A stretch of 64,000 nucleotides of DNA. Origin: Crossiella sp. CA-258035 (lineage in GTDB: Bacteria; Actinomycetota; Actinomycetes; Mycobacteriales; Pseudonocardiaceae). Position numbers and translations under genes: made by a program. This document shows positions 5,749 through 13,990 of the stretch, piece by piece. Within the stretch, counting starts at the first letter, position 1, and each line of letters starts with the position of its first letter. The notes beneath the pieces are model-generated. The model was not told the origin of the DNA and ran no database searches. It saw nothing but the letters and a program-made list of their open reading frames with translations. The stretch lies in assembly GCF_030064675.1 (NCBI RefSeq), contig NZ_CP116413.1:219001-283000 (forward strand), in the 5' to 3' direction.

Positions 5749-8223
5749 ATGAGCTACCGCCGCCGAGTGTTGTTTCCGCTGTTGGCCGCCTCGTGTGTGG
5801 CTGCTGTGCTGCCTGTGGGTGCCGTTGCGGCGCCGTCCCCCGATGTGCTGATCTCCGAGGTCTACGGCGGGGGTGGGAACTCTGGGGCGAGCCTGACGCA
5901 CGACTTCGTTGAGTTGGCCAATCCGAGTGCCGTGGCCGTCGACCTGACCGGGTGGAGCGTGCAGTACCTGACCGCTTCGCCTTCCTCCGGGTCGCGGTGG
6001 CAGGCCACGCCGTTGGCTGGTGTTGTCGCCGCGGGGAAGCGGTACCTGGTTGGGCTGGCCAAGGGGAGTGGGGGGAGTGTCGCGTTGCCCGCGCCGGATG
6101 CCACCGGTTCGCTGGCGATGGGGGGTTCTGGGGGGACTGTCGCGCTGGTCAAGGGGGCCGAGGCGCTGACCTGTCTGACCGCGGCTGAGTGTGCGGCGGA
6201 TGGGCGGATCCGGGATCTTGTTGGCTACGGCAATGCGGTGGTGCGGGAGGGGAGTCCGGTTGGGGCTACCTCGAACGCCACCTCGGCGGCGCGGGGGGCG
6301 TTGACCGACACCGATGACAATGCCGCCGACTTCGTTGTTGGCGAGCCGACCCCCGTGAACAGCAAGGGGGAGGGGCCGGGGAGTGGGGAGCCTGGGCCGC
6401 AGCCGGTGGCGGCGCGGATTCACCAGGTGCAGGGGAGTACCCGGGTTTCGCCGTTGCGGGACAAGGTGGTTGTGCTGCCGGGGGTGGTCACCGCGGTGCG
6501 GGCGTTTGGGCCTGCGCGCGGGTTCTGGGTGCAGGACCCGGTGCCGGATGCCGATCCGCGCACCAGCGAGGGGTTGTTCGTGCACACGGGGTCCACGACG
6601 CCTGCGGTGGCGGCCGGGGACGATGTGTTGGTCACCGGGACCGTGGCCGAGTTCTACCCGGTGGCCAACGGGGAGGATCCGCGGACCACGCCGAACCAGT
6701 CGGTCACCCAGCTCACCAAGGCGACCTGGGTGGTGCGGGGGAGCGGGAAACCGTTGCCCGAGGCGGAGGTGCTCGGGGCGGAGACCGTGCCTGCGGCGCT
6801 GACCGCCACTCCGGGTGGCAGCATCGAGGCGTTGCCGCTGGAGCCGGGGAAGTACGCGCTGGACTTCCTGGAGTCGCGGGAGGGCATGCGGCTGCGGGTG
6901 AATGACGCTCGGGTGGTCGGCGCGACTGACGGGTTCTACGCGTTGTGGGTGACCAGCAAGCCCGCGCAGAACACCACCGTGCGCGGTGGGACGGTGTACC
7001 CGTCCTATGCCGATGCCAACACCGGGCGGCTGAAGGTGGAGTCGTTGTTGCCGTTCGCGCAGCGGCCCTTCCCCAAGGCCGATGTCGGGGACCGGCTCAA
7101 GGGCGTCACCGAGGGGCCGTTGGACTACAGCCGGTTCGGCGGTTACGTGTTGCAGGCCAGCGCTCTTGGCGAGCACGTCTCCGGTGGGCTGGTCCGCGAG
7201 GTCACCCGCAAGCAGCGGGAGCACGAGCTGGCGGTGGCCACCTACAACGTGGAGAACCTCTCGCCGGTGGACAAGCCGGAGAAGTTCGCCGCGCTGGCCA
7301 ACGGCGTGGTCCGGCACCTGGCGAACCCGGATGTCGTGGTGCTGGAAGAGATCCAGGACGACAACGGGCCGGCCAACGACGCGGTGGTCGGCGCGGAGGC
7401 CACGTTGAAGAAGTTCACCGAGGCGATCGTGGCCGCCGGTGGGCCCAAGTACGACTGGCGGCAGATCAACCCCAACGACGACCAGGACGGGGGTCAGCCC
7501 GGCGGCAACATCCGGGTGGGCTTCCTGTTCAACCCGGCTCGGGTGTCCTTTGTGGACCGTCCGGGAGGGGATGCGGACACGGCCGTCAAGGTGGTCAAGC
7601 AGCACGGCAGGGCGGCGCTTTCGGTGTCGCCAGGGCGGATCGCGCCCGCGGACGAGGCGTGGCGGAACAGCCGCAAGCCGCTGGCCGGTGAGTTCCGGTT
7701 CCCGGCCCGTGGGCCGTTGGGCCGTACCGTGTTCGTGGTGGCCAACCACTTCGCGTCCAAGGGCGGGGACCAGCCGCTGCACGGCCGGTTCCAGGAGCCG
7801 CAGCGCACCTCCGAGGTGCAGCGGCTCAAGCAGGCGAAGCTGTTGCGCGGGTTCGCCGACTCGCTGCGGGCGGTGGAGAAGGACGCCAACCTGGTGGTGG
7901 CAGGCGACCTCAACGACTACCTGTTCTCCCCGGCGCTGAAGACCCTGCTGGACGGTCCGGTGCTGCACGCGCCGATGAACGACCTCAAGCCCGGCGAGCG
8001 CTACAGCTACGTCTTCGACGGCAACTCCCAGACGCTGGACCACATCCTCATCAACCGGAAGCTGGACCGGCGGGTGGACTACGACGTGGTGCACATCAAC
8101 GCCGAGTTCCACGAGCAGGCCAGCGACCACGACCCGCAGCTGGTCCGGTTCCGCCCGCGCACCGGTCTGCCGCTGGTGGACGCGCTGGAGGACCTGATCG
8201 ACTGTCTGGAACCCAAGGGCTGA
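5749..8223 (+). CDS. Secreted ExeM/NucH-type extracellular nuclease
   Basis: 824-residue exported nuclease that probably degrades extracellular DNA. The N-terminus is a signal peptide (MSYRRRVLFPLLAASCVAAV, cleavage near AVAA). Residues about 30-150 look like a lamin-tail domain (ISEVYGGGGNSGAS, FVELANPS, DLTGWSVQY). A middle OB-like segment (about 220-330) follows. The C-terminal endonuclease/exonuclease/phosphatase domain has VATYNVENLSP (about 495), VVLEEIQDDNG, ANHFASKGGD, AGDLNDYL (about 718), TLDHILIN and ASDHDP (about 791), so the Asn, Glu, Asp and His catalytic residues are present. The first 1.4 kb uses GGG, GTT and TTG codons heavily; the catalytic part uses the C/G-ending codons of the host. 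A hairpin covers the ribosome site. Confidence 0.9.
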   Translation: MSYRRRVLFPLLAASCVAAVLPVGAVAAPSPDVLISEVYGGGGNSGASLTHDFVELANPSAVAVDLTGWSVQYLTASPSSGSRWQATPLAGVVAAGKRYLVGLAKGSGGSVALPAPDATGSLAMGGSGGTVALVKGAEALTCLTAAECAADGRIRDLVGYGNAVVREGSPVGATSNATSAARGALTDTDDNAADFVVGEPTPVNSKGEGPGSGEPGPQPVAARIHQVQGSTRVSPLRDKVVVLPGVVTAVRAFGPARGFWVQDPVPDADPRTSEGLFVHTGSTTPAVAAGDDVLVTGTVAEFYPVANGEDPRTTPNQSVTQLTKATWVVRGSGKPLPEAEVLGAETVPAALTATPGGSIEALPLEPGKYALDFLESREGMRLRVNDARVVGATDGFYALWVTSKPAQNTTVRGGTVYPSYADANTGRLKVESLLPFAQRPFPKADVGDRLKGVTEGPLDYSRFGGYVLQASALGEHVSGGLVREVTRKQREHELAVATYNVENLSPVDKPEKFAALANGVVRHLANPDVVVLEEIQDDNGPANDAVVGAEATLKKFTEAIVAAGGPKYDWRQINPNDDQDGGQPGGNIRVGFLFNPARVSFVDRPGGDADTAVKVVKQHGRAALSVSPGRIAPADEAWRNSRKPLAGEFRFPARGPLGRTVFVVANHFASKGGDQPLHGRFQEPQRTSEVQRLKQAKLLRGFADSLRAVEKDANLVVAGDLNDYLFSPALKTLLDGPVLHAPMNDLKPGERYSYVFDGNSQTLDHILINRKLDRRVDYDVVHINAEFHEQASDHDPQLVRFRPRTGLPLVDALEDLIDCLEPKG

Positions 8224-8236
8224 TCCGGGAGTGCGG

Positions 8237-8638
8237 ATGCGGGTACGGGCTCAGCTGGGCGTGGCCGGACTGCTGGTCCTGCTCGGGGTGCTGGTGATCG
8301 CCGCCCCGGCGGACGGGCCGATGGTGGTCGAGGGCGCGCTGATCGAGTTCGGCCCGCACCGCCCGGTGCCGACCATGATCGACCTGGCCGGGCTCGCGGT
8401 GTGCGCCGCGGGCCTGGTCTGGTTGCTGGTGCTGCTGATCCGCTACCTGCCCGCGGTCCGGCGCTGCCTCGGCGAGCGCACCGTCTTCGGCGCCGGACTG
8501 CTCGGCGGGTTCGGCTTCGGGCTGCTGCTGTGCGCGGCCGCCACCGGCCTGCCCGGCTGGTGGATCGTGGGCGGCGCGCTGGCCGGCACCGTGCTGGTGG
8601 TGCTCTCGGTCAGCCTGGCGCTCCGGGCTCCGGACTGA
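8237..8638 (+). CDS. Small integral membrane protein
   Basis: 133-residue protein with four predicted membrane helices (about residues 7-24, 47-67, 84-101 and 107-126) and an external loop after the first helix. No recognised family. ATG 8237 is used because GGGA (8227-8230) is correctly spaced before it; the GTG at 8231 touches that site. It starts 13 bases after the nuclease stop, so it may be co-transcribed. Its 3' end overlaps the convergent MazG-like gene by 29 bases. Confidence 0.75.
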   Translation: MRVRAQLGVAGLLVLLGVLVIAAPADGPMVVEGALIEFGPHRPVPTMIDLAGLAVCAAGLVWLLVLLIRYLPAVRRCLGERTVFGAGLLGGFGFGLLLCAAATGLPGWWIVGGALAGTVLVVLSVSLALRAPD

Positions 8639-8999
8639 CCCCGGGCAGCCGGGTGTACTTGGTCAGCTCGGCCCGGCCCTTCACCAGCTCCACCGGGTAC
8701 CGGGCCGCGTTCACCGCGCCCTTCTCCCGCACCGCCTCGGCCAGGTCCACGTCGAGCACGTCGGCCAGCCGCAGCAGGTAGGACAGCACGTCGGCCAGCT
8801 CGTGCCGCACCTGCACGGCCCGGTCCGGGTCACTCATCACCTGCTGGGCCTCGGCGTCGGTGAGCCACTGAAAGATCTCCGCCAGCTCGCCCACCTCGCC
8901 GACGAGCGCCATGGCCAGGTTCTTCGGCGTGTGGAACCGATCCCAGTCCCGCTCGGCGACGAACCTGGCCACCATCGCCTGCAGCTCGGAGATCTCCAT
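8610..8999 (-). CDS. MazG-like nucleotide pyrophosphohydrolase
   Basis: 129-residue all-helical NTP pyrophosphohydrolase of the MazG / RS21-C6 (dCTPase) type, expected to hydrolyse non-canonical or excess (d)NTPs to monophosphates and pyrophosphate. The metal-binding helices are clear: GEVGELAEIFQW (E-x-x-E) at about residues 34-45 and HELADVLSYLLRLAD (E-x-x-D) at about 65-79. Single-domain length matches the short subfamily. TAGACT lies six bases before the ATG, so the message is probably leaderless. It diverges from tRNA-Ser(GGA) across a perfect inverted repeat (9034-9058). Confidence 0.9.
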   Translation of the reverse strand: MEISELQAMVARFVAERDWDRFHTPKNLAMALVGEVGELAEIFQWLTDAEAQQVMSDPDRAVQVRHELADVLSYLLRLADVLDVDLAEAVREKGAVNAARYPVELVKGRAELTKYTRLPGVSPEPGAPG

Positions 9000-9033
9000 C
9001 CGCCGAGTCTAGAGTTCGGCCGACCGCGAGCCG

Positions 9034-9076
9034 TTGACCAGCCGTTTTGGCTGGTCAAACCTGGCTCCGGTAAGGT
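9034..9076 (+). promoter_or_regulatory. Inverted repeat and promoter before tRNA-Ser(GGA)
   Basis: TTGACCAGCC (9034-9043) and GGCTGGTCAA (9049-9058) form a perfect 10-base inverted repeat with loop GTTTT. Its right arm contains TTGGCT (9047-9052), an 18-base-spaced -35 candidate for TAAGGT (9071-9076), which sits just before the tRNA at 9084. It can be read as an operator for the tRNA or the divergent MazG-like gene. Confidence 0.5.
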
Positions 9077-9083
9077 TCTCGAC

Positions 9084-9168
9084 GGAGGATTCGCATAGTG
9101 GCCTAGTGCGCACGATTGGAAATCGTGTTGGGATAAAACCCTCGGGGGTTCAAATCCCCCATCCTCCG
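9084..9168 (+). tRNA. tRNA-Ser (GGA)
   Basis: Acceptor arms GGAGGAT (9084-9090) and ATCCTCC (9161-9167) with discriminator G. The anticodon loop TTGGAAA gives GGA (codons UCC and UCU). The long variable arm is typical of class II serine tRNA; the T loop reads GGTTCAAATCC. CCA is not encoded. Confidence 0.97.
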
Positions 9169-9178
9169 CTCAGGCCAG

Positions 9179-9209
9179 CGGCCCCGGACGCCATCAACGT
9201 CCGGGGCCG
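9179..9209 (+). terminator. Terminator after tRNA-Ser(GGA)
   Basis: CGGCCCCGGACG (9179-9190) pairs perfectly with CGTCCGGGGCCG (9198-9209), loop CCATCAA; followed by TTGCCGTTGCC. Strong GC hairpin without a long T-run, as usual in this genome type. Confidence 0.8.
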
Positions 9210-9300
9210 TTGCCGTTGCCGGGCGAGTGCCGATCCGGGACATGGGGAGAACACCCCATTGCCGTAGCGCCCGATGGGGTGATCGACTGCACCCGTCCGG

Positions 9301-9975
9301 ATGACTGGGGTTCAGGCAGGAGGAGTGTCCCGGTTGCGCACCGAACACGTTGAGGACTGGTTGTCCCGGCTGGCCTCGGCCGGGCCCGCGCCTGGTGGGG
9401 GCGCGGCGGCCGCGATGCACGCGGCGATGGCGGCGGCTCTGGTGGAGAAGGTCTGCAACTTCACCATCGGACGGCCCGGTTACGCCGAACACGAGTCGCT
9501 GGTCCGGCGGGTGTGCCAGGAGGCGAGCGAGCTGCGGCGGCAGGCGGTCGAGCTGGCCGACGCGGACGCGCGGGCCTTCACCTCGGTGACCGAGGCCTAC
9601 AAGCTGCCCACGAACGGCGAGCACGAGCGGATGGCGCGCAGCGCGGCGATCCAGGGCGCGCTGGTGATGGCGGCCGCGGTGCCGGTGCGCACCGCCGAGG
9701 TGGCCTCCAGGGTGCTGGAGCTGGTCGAGCGGATCATCGGGCGGTCCAACACCGCGGTGCTCTCCGACCTCGCGGTCTCCGCCTCCTCCTCGGGGGCGGC
9801 GCTGGCCTCGGCCTCGGTGCACGTGGAGGTGAACCGGACCTCGATCAACTCGCCCGAGGTGGCCGAGCGGCTCGGGGACGCGGTGGCCAAGATCGAGGAA
9901 GCGATCGAGAACGCGCACCGGATCTCCGCCGAGGTGCGGGAGCGGATCAGCCGGGCAGCGCCAGTGGCTCGGTGA
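9301..9975 (+). CDS. Cyclodeaminase/cyclohydrolase (FTCD-C) family protein
   Basis: All-helical protein of the formiminotransferase-cyclodeaminase C-terminal family (PF04961-like), which acts on formimino- or methenyl-tetrahydrofolate; here it stands alone without the formiminotransferase domain. The family's opening PAPGGGAAAAMHAAMAAAL (about residues 29-47) is present, followed by helices with RSNTAVLSDLAVSA. ATG 9301 has no ribosome site. AGGAGGA at 9318-9324 points to a later start, most likely TTG 9334 (LRTEHVEDWL), so the true protein may be 11 residues shorter. The end overlaps the convergent gene by 29 bases. Confidence 0.85.
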   Translation: MTGVQAGGVSRLRTEHVEDWLSRLASAGPAPGGGAAAAMHAAMAAALVEKVCNFTIGRPGYAEHESLVRRVCQEASELRRQAVELADADARAFTSVTEAYKLPTNGEHERMARSAAIQGALVMAAAVPVRTAEVASRVLELVERIIGRSNTAVLSDLAVSASSSGAALASASVHVEVNRTSINSPEVAERLGDAVAKIEEAIENAHRISAEVRERISRAAPVAR

Positions 9976-10480
9976 TCCGCAGCGACCAGTCCAGCAGCCG
10001 CGCCAGCTCCCCGGCCCGCTCCGGCGGCGCCCAGCCCCGCACCAGGCCCAAGAAGCCGGTCAGGTCCTGCTGCACCGCCCGCAGCATCGCGGGCAGTTCG
10101 GCCGCGGGCAGGTCGATGCGGACCGGGACCGGGTCGCTGTCGCGGCGCACCTGGACCACGTCGTCGCGCAGCTCGGCCCAGGTCTCCGGCGAGTGCCCGA
10201 ACTGGTGGCGCCCGCCCGCGAGCACCTGGGCCCAGCCCGTCCAGTCCTCGACCCCGCCGCAGCAGCCCGGCTCGATCACCACGCCGGTGACCGGGTCGGT
10301 GACCAGCAGGCCACCGGGCACGATGATCAGGTCGGTGTCCAGCAACGCGGTCAGCGGATCGGTCTCGTCGTCGAGGTAGCCGCCCATGCGGGTCAGCACC
10401 TGGTCCAGCTCGGCCGGGGTCAGGTCCCCGGACAGCGGCAGGAAGCTCAGGTCGTCGAGCTCGATCACCGGTCGCAGCAC
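9947..10480 (-). CDS. Hypothetical protein
   Basis: 177-residue soluble acidic protein that I cannot assign. The first half (IELDDLSFLPLSGDLTPAEL; LIIVPGGLLVTDP) is beta/alpha and the middle contains GCCGGVEDWTGWAQVLAG, with two adjacent cysteines and tryptophans. The C-terminus is helical (LARLLDWSLRI). Two in-frame GTG starts (10480 and 10468) are possible; neither has a clear ribosome site. It converges on the FTCD-like gene with a 29-base overlap. Confidence 0.75.
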   Translation of the reverse strand: MLRPVIELDDLSFLPLSGDLTPAELDQVLTRMGGYLDDETDPLTALLDTDLIIVPGGLLVTDPVTGVVIEPGCCGGVEDWTGWAQVLAGGRHQFGHSPETWAELRDDVVQVRRDSDPVPVRIDLPAAELPAMLRAVQQDLTGFLGLVRGWAPPERAGELARLLDWSLRITEPLALPG

Positions 10481-10555
10481 CGGGCCAGTCTGCGCCGGTT
10501 CACTCCTTCGGGCACTCCAATTGCCGGTCCTCGGCGACGGGGGGAAGCTGCGCCC

Positions 10556-10816
10556 ATGGCGACCTGTGACGTGTGTGGCAACGACTACTGGATGTCCTTC
10601 GAGGTCCGCACGGTCGGTGGCGGCGTGCACACCTTCGACTCGTTCGAGTGCGCCATCCAGCGGCTGGCGCCCACCTGTGAGCACTGCGGCTGCCGGGTGG
10701 TCGGGCACGGGGTCGAGGTGGAGGGCCGGTTCTTCTGCTGCGCGCACTGCGCCCGAACTGGGGCTTCCGGACTGGGCGCGCAGATCCGGGACACCGTTGG
10801 CGCACACCCCGGATGA
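10556..10816 (+). CDS. Small cysteine-rich protein, prokaryotic metallothionein-like
   Basis: 86-residue protein with cysteine pairs CDVC (residues 4-7), a single Cys in the linker SFECAIQ, then CEHCGC and CCAHC. The second half (CEHCGCRVVGHGVEVEGRFF) resembles prokaryotic metallothioneins or a short treble-clef zinc finger, so it probably binds zinc; DNA-binding versus metal storage cannot be decided. GGGGGAAG just before gives a good ribosome site for ATG 10556. It lies directly before the SRP RNA gene. Confidence 0.8.
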   Translation: MATCDVCGNDYWMSFEVRTVGGGVHTFDSFECAIQRLAPTCEHCGCRVVGHGVEVEGRFFCCAHCARTGASGLGAQIRDTVGAHPG

Positions 10817-10822
10817 ACCCGC

Positions 10823-10828
10823 TACACT
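10823..10828 (+). promoter_or_regulatory. -10 box of the SRP RNA gene
   Basis: TACACT ends six bases before the first G of the SRP RNA at 10835, a standard -10 to start distance. No -35 hexamer at normal spacing is convincing. Confidence 0.65.
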
Positions 10829-10834
10829 GAACGT

Positions 10835-10928
10835 GGACCTCATGCGGCGTCCATCCTGTGAACCTCCCCAGGGCCGGAAGGCAGCAAGGATAAGCGGGCT
10901 CTGGCGGGTGCGTGAGGTCCCCTTTTTT
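10835..10928 (+). ncRNA. ffs: Signal recognition particle RNA (4.5S, small type)
   Basis: RNA core of the bacterial SRP that binds Ffh and targets nascent membrane proteins. GGACCTCA at the 5' end pairs with TGAGGTCC at 10913-10920. The apical domain contains the invariant GGCCGGAAGGCAGCAAGG block with the GGAA tetraloop and the asymmetric AGCA loop that binds Ffh. A run of six T (10923-10928) follows the closing stem as terminator. The gene precedes dnaX, the usual actinobacterial order. Confidence 0.97.
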
Positions 10929-10972
10929 GCCCAAAACCGGACTGTCGGTGGCGGCCGGTAAGGTCTCGCCTC

Positions 10973-13042
10973 GTGGCACTCGCCCTTTACCGCAAGTACC
11001 GTCCGGCGACCTTCGCCGAGGTTGTCGGGCAGGAGCATGTCACCGAGCCGCTGCGCACCGCGCTGGCCGCCGGCCGGGTCAACCACGCGTACCTGTTCTC
11101 CGGGCCACGCGGGTGTGGCAAGACGTCCTCCGCCCGGATCCTCGCCCGCTCGCTCAACTGCGCGCAGGGCCCGACGCCCGATCCGTGCGGGACGTGCAAC
11201 TCCTGCGTCAACCTCGCGCCGGAGGGCTCCGGCAGCGTGGACGTGGTGGAGCTGGACGCGGCCAGCCACGGTGGTGTGGACGACACCCGTGAGCTGCGTG
11301 ACCGGGCCTTCTACGCGCCGGCCGAGTCGCGGTACCGGGTGTTCATCATCGACGAGGCGCACATGGTCACCACGCAGGGCTTCAACGCCCTGCTGAAGAT
11401 CGTGGAGGAGCCGCCGGAGCACCTGATCTTCATCTTCGCCACCACCGAGCCGGAGAAGGTGCTCGGCACCATCCGCTCCCGCACGCACCACTACCCGTTC
11501 CGGCTGATCCCGCCGGGCGCGATGCGCGCGCTGATCGAGCGCAACTGCGTCGACGAGGGCGTCTCGGTGGAGCCCGCGGTGTTCCCGCTGGTCATCAGGG
11601 CCGGTGGCGGGTCGGCCCGGGACACCCAGTCGGTGCTGGACCAGCTGCTGGCCGGGGCGGGGCCGGACGGGGTCACCTACGACCGGGCGATCGCGCTGCT
11701 CGGGGTCACCGACGTCGCGCTGATCGACGACGCGGTGGACGCGCTGGCCACCGGTGACGGGGCCGAGGTGTTCGGCGTGATCGACCGGCTGGTCGAGGCC
11801 GGGCACGACCCGCGCCGCTTCGCCGCCGACCTGCTGGACCGGCTGCGCGACCTGGTGCTGCTGGCCGCGGTGCCCGAGGCCGCCCAGCGCGGCCTGATCG
11901 ACGTGCCGGAGGAACAGCTGACCCGGATGTCGGCGCAGGTCGAGCGGCTCGGGCCGGGCACGCTGACCCGGTTCGCCGAGATCGTGCACAACGGGCTGAC
12001 CGAGATGCGCGGGGCCACCGCGCCCCGGCTGGTGCTGGAACTGCTGTGCGCGCGGATGCTGCTGCCCTCGGTCTCCGACACCGAGTCCGCCCTGCTGCAA
12101 CGCCTGGAGCGGCTGGAGCGCCGGGCCACGGTCGCGCCGGTCGCCGCGTCGGCCGCGGAGGCCGGGATGCAGGCGGCGGTCGCCCAGGCACCCGTCGCGC
12201 AGCCTCCGGTGACGCCCGCGGCGCAGGTCCCGGCGGGGGACAAGCCGACTTTCCAGCGCCGCTCGCAGGCCGAGCGTTCCTCAGCGCAGCCACCGGCCGC
12301 CGCACCCGCCGCCCCGCAGGCCGAACGGCCCGCGGCGCAGCCACCAGCCGCGCCCGCCCCGGCACCGCAGGCCGAGCGGCCCGCCGCAAGCGCGCCTCCA
12401 GTCCCGGCCGCCGCGCCGCCCGCTGCCGCACCCTCGGCCGCCACGCCATCAGTGCCCGCCGCCGCGCCGACCGTGGCCGCTGGTGGGCTGGACGCGGCCG
12501 CGATCCGGCGGGTCTGGTCCGAGCTGCTCGCCGCCGTGCGGGCCAAGAGCCGCAGCACCGAGGCGATGCTGACCAACGCCACCGTGCAGTCCGTGGACGG
12601 CGAGACCGTGGTGCTCACCCACACCGCGGAACCGCTGGCCCGCCGCCTGTCCGACAGCCGCAACGCCGAGGTCATCGCCGAGGCGCTGGGCACCGTGGTC
12701 GGCGGGCGCTGGCGGGTCACCTGCGTGCACGGCGACGCCGCCCCGCCGCCGGCGCCCAGCGGGGGCAACGGCGGGTCCCGGCCCGCGCCTGCCCGGCAGC
12801 TGACCAGGCCCAGCCAGGGCAACCGGCCGGTGGCCGAGCCCGCGCCCGCCCCGGCGCCCGCGCCGCCGCCCGAGCCGGACATCCCGCTGCCGCCGGAGCC
12901 GGACGAGCCGGAGGACACCGAGGCGATGATCGCCGAGTCCACCGCGCTGGACGAGTCCGTGGTGATCCGCAACAACCACGAGGAAAGCACCATCGCGCTC
13001 ATCACCCAGCACCTCGGGGCCCGGCGGATCGAGAAGAGCTAA
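10973..13042 (+). CDS. dnaX: DNA polymerase III subunit gamma/tau
   Basis: Motor of the clamp-loader complex that opens the beta clamp for the replicative polymerase. The 689-residue chain has Walker A GPRGCGKT (44-51), the zinc-binding cysteines 63, 72, 75 and 78, DEAH (127-130) and sensor-type ATTEPEKV. Residues about 390-510 form a long Ala/Pro/Gln linker containing repeated APQAERPAAQPP units, then a tau-like domain (AIRRVWSELLAAVRAKSR). A second proline-rich tail precedes the C-terminus. The GTG start follows TAAGGT by eight bases, suggesting a leaderless message. No programmed frameshift heptamer was seen. It overlaps the convergent amidase by four bases. Confidence 0.96.
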   Translation: MALALYRKYRPATFAEVVGQEHVTEPLRTALAAGRVNHAYLFSGPRGCGKTSSARILARSLNCAQGPTPDPCGTCNSCVNLAPEGSGSVDVVELDAASHGGVDDTRELRDRAFYAPAESRYRVFIIDEAHMVTTQGFNALLKIVEEPPEHLIFIFATTEPEKVLGTIRSRTHHYPFRLIPPGAMRALIERNCVDEGVSVEPAVFPLVIRAGGGSARDTQSVLDQLLAGAGPDGVTYDRAIALLGVTDVALIDDAVDALATGDGAEVFGVIDRLVEAGHDPRRFAADLLDRLRDLVLLAAVPEAAQRGLIDVPEEQLTRMSAQVERLGPGTLTRFAEIVHNGLTEMRGATAPRLVLELLCARMLLPSVSDTESALLQRLERLERRATVAPVAASAAEAGMQAAVAQAPVAQPPVTPAAQVPAGDKPTFQRRSQAERSSAQPPAAAPAAPQAERPAAQPPAAPAPAPQAERPAASAPPVPAAAPPAAAPSAATPSVPAAAPTVAAGGLDAAAIRRVWSELLAAVRAKSRSTEAMLTNATVQSVDGETVVLTHTAEPLARRLSDSRNAEVIAEALGTVVGGRWRVTCVHGDAAPPPAPSGGNGGSRPAPARQLTRPSQGNRPVAEPAPAPAPAPPPEPDIPLPPEPDEPEDTEAMIAESTALDESVVIRNNHEESTIALITQHLGARRIEKS

Positions 13043-13902
13043 GCCAGGTACCGCAGCAGCCCCTCCGCGATCGCGGTCGCGTACTTCTGCCTGCCCTCGG
13101 GGCTCGCGGCCAGTGCGGCCTCGGTGGCATCGCGCATGTTCGCGCACTCGACCATGATCGCCGGGCGGGTGGACAGGTTCAGGCCCGCGATGTCGTCGCG
13201 GCCGTTGAGGCCGGACTGGCCGACGTAGTTGGACAGCGGGATGCCGCCGTCCCGCATGGCGTCCCGGACCGTGGCGGCCAGCTTGGCCGACGGCGCGCCC
13301 TGGGCCGGGTTCAGCGGCGGGCTGGAGTAGATGATGTGGAAGCCGTGGTGCCCGGCGGTGGTCGAGCCGTCGGAGTGGATGGAGACCACCGCGTCCGCGT
13401 TCGCCCGGTTGCCGATCTCGGCCCGCTCGTTCACACACGGGCCGACGCCGGTGTCGTTGGGCCTGGTCAGCTCGACCCGCACGCCCTTGGCGGTGAGCGC
13501 GGCCCTGATCCGGTTGGCCACGTCCCAGGTGAAGGCGTGCTCGGTGTAGCCGGAGCCGGTCTGGGTGCCGGTGGTGTTGCAGGGCTTGCCCTTGCCGCGG
13601 CCCGCGGGCACCGGCTTGTTGATCACGGCCGGGTTCTTGCTGTTGCCGCCGTTGTGGCCGGGGTCGATCACCACCACCTTGCCCTTGGCCGGTGGTGGCG
13701 GCGACGGCGAGGTGCTGGGCGGCGGGGATGAGCTGCTCGGCGGGGTGGCGGAGGCGGAGGTCTCCGGTGGTGGCGTGGTGGCTTCCGTGCTGGTGGCCGG
13801 GGTGGCGCTGGAGGAGGCGGCCGGTTCGCCGTTGCCGCAGGCGACCAGGGCGGTGACCGCCAGCGCGAGGGCCAGTGGGGTCATCAGGGGGGCACGGTGC
13901 AC
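13039..13902 (-). CDS. N-acetylmuramoyl-L-alanine amidase (lipoprotein)
   Basis: Zinc amidase (Amidase_3 type, Rv3717-like) that cuts the amide between N-acetylmuramic acid and L-alanine in peptidoglycan. The N-terminus is a lipoprotein signal: [11 protein letters not shown] with Cys22 as lipid anchor. Residues about 28-72 are a Ser/Thr/Pro linker. The catalytic domain begins [12 protein letters not shown] (His83), then [21 protein letters not shown] (His176) and VECANM with the catalytic glutamate. A start six codons later (MTPLAL) also leaves a good signal. In M. tuberculosis the homologue lies beside ybaB and recR, as here. Confidence 0.92.
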   Translation of the reverse strand: MHRAPLMTPLALALAVTALVACGNGEPAASSSATPATSTEATTPPPETSASATPPSSSSPPPSTSPSPPPPAKGKVVVIDPGHNGGNSKNPAVINKPVPAGRGKGKPCNTTGTQTGSGYTEHAFTWDVANRIRAALTAKGVRVELTRPNDTGVGPCVNERAEIGNRANADAVVSIHSDGSTTAGHHGFHIIYSSPPLNPAQGAPSAKLAATVRDAMRDGGIPLSNYVGQSGLNGRDDIAGLNLSTRPAIMVECANMRDATEAALAASPEGRQKYATAIAEGLLRYLA

Positions 13903-13930
13903 ACTCCAACGGTGCCAGAAGCCGCGCGGC

Positions 13931-13974
13931 TACCCTGGTCACCACGCCAGAACGGCACGGGCGACGGCCCGTGC
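13931..13974 (+). promoter_or_regulatory. ybaB-recR promoter and leader hairpin
   Basis: TACCCT (13931-13936) is a -10 candidate. The leader then contains GCACGGGC (13955-13962) paired with GCCCGTGC (13967-13974), a perfect eight-base hairpin ending just before the GAGAGGAG ribosome site of ybaB. Confidence 0.5.
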
Positions 13975-13990
13975 AGCGAGAGGAGCCCCC

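Noticed and set aside
5698-8130. Long open frame on the minus strand opposite the nuclease gene
   Set aside because: It is rich in Arg, His, Gly and Pro without any domain, and is open because of GC-rich codons in the sense gene. The sense protein has a signal peptide and intact catalytic motifs.
8610-9975. Two neighbouring convergent gene pairs that each overlap by exactly 29 bases
   Set aside because: The coincidence (8610-8638 and 9947-9975) has no shared sequence or structure that I can see; both pairs simply end in the same region.
13565-13990. Longer upstream extension of ybaB
   Set aside because: The frame is open upstream across the opposite-strand amidase, but GAGAGGAG stands directly before GTG 13991 and the family starts there.
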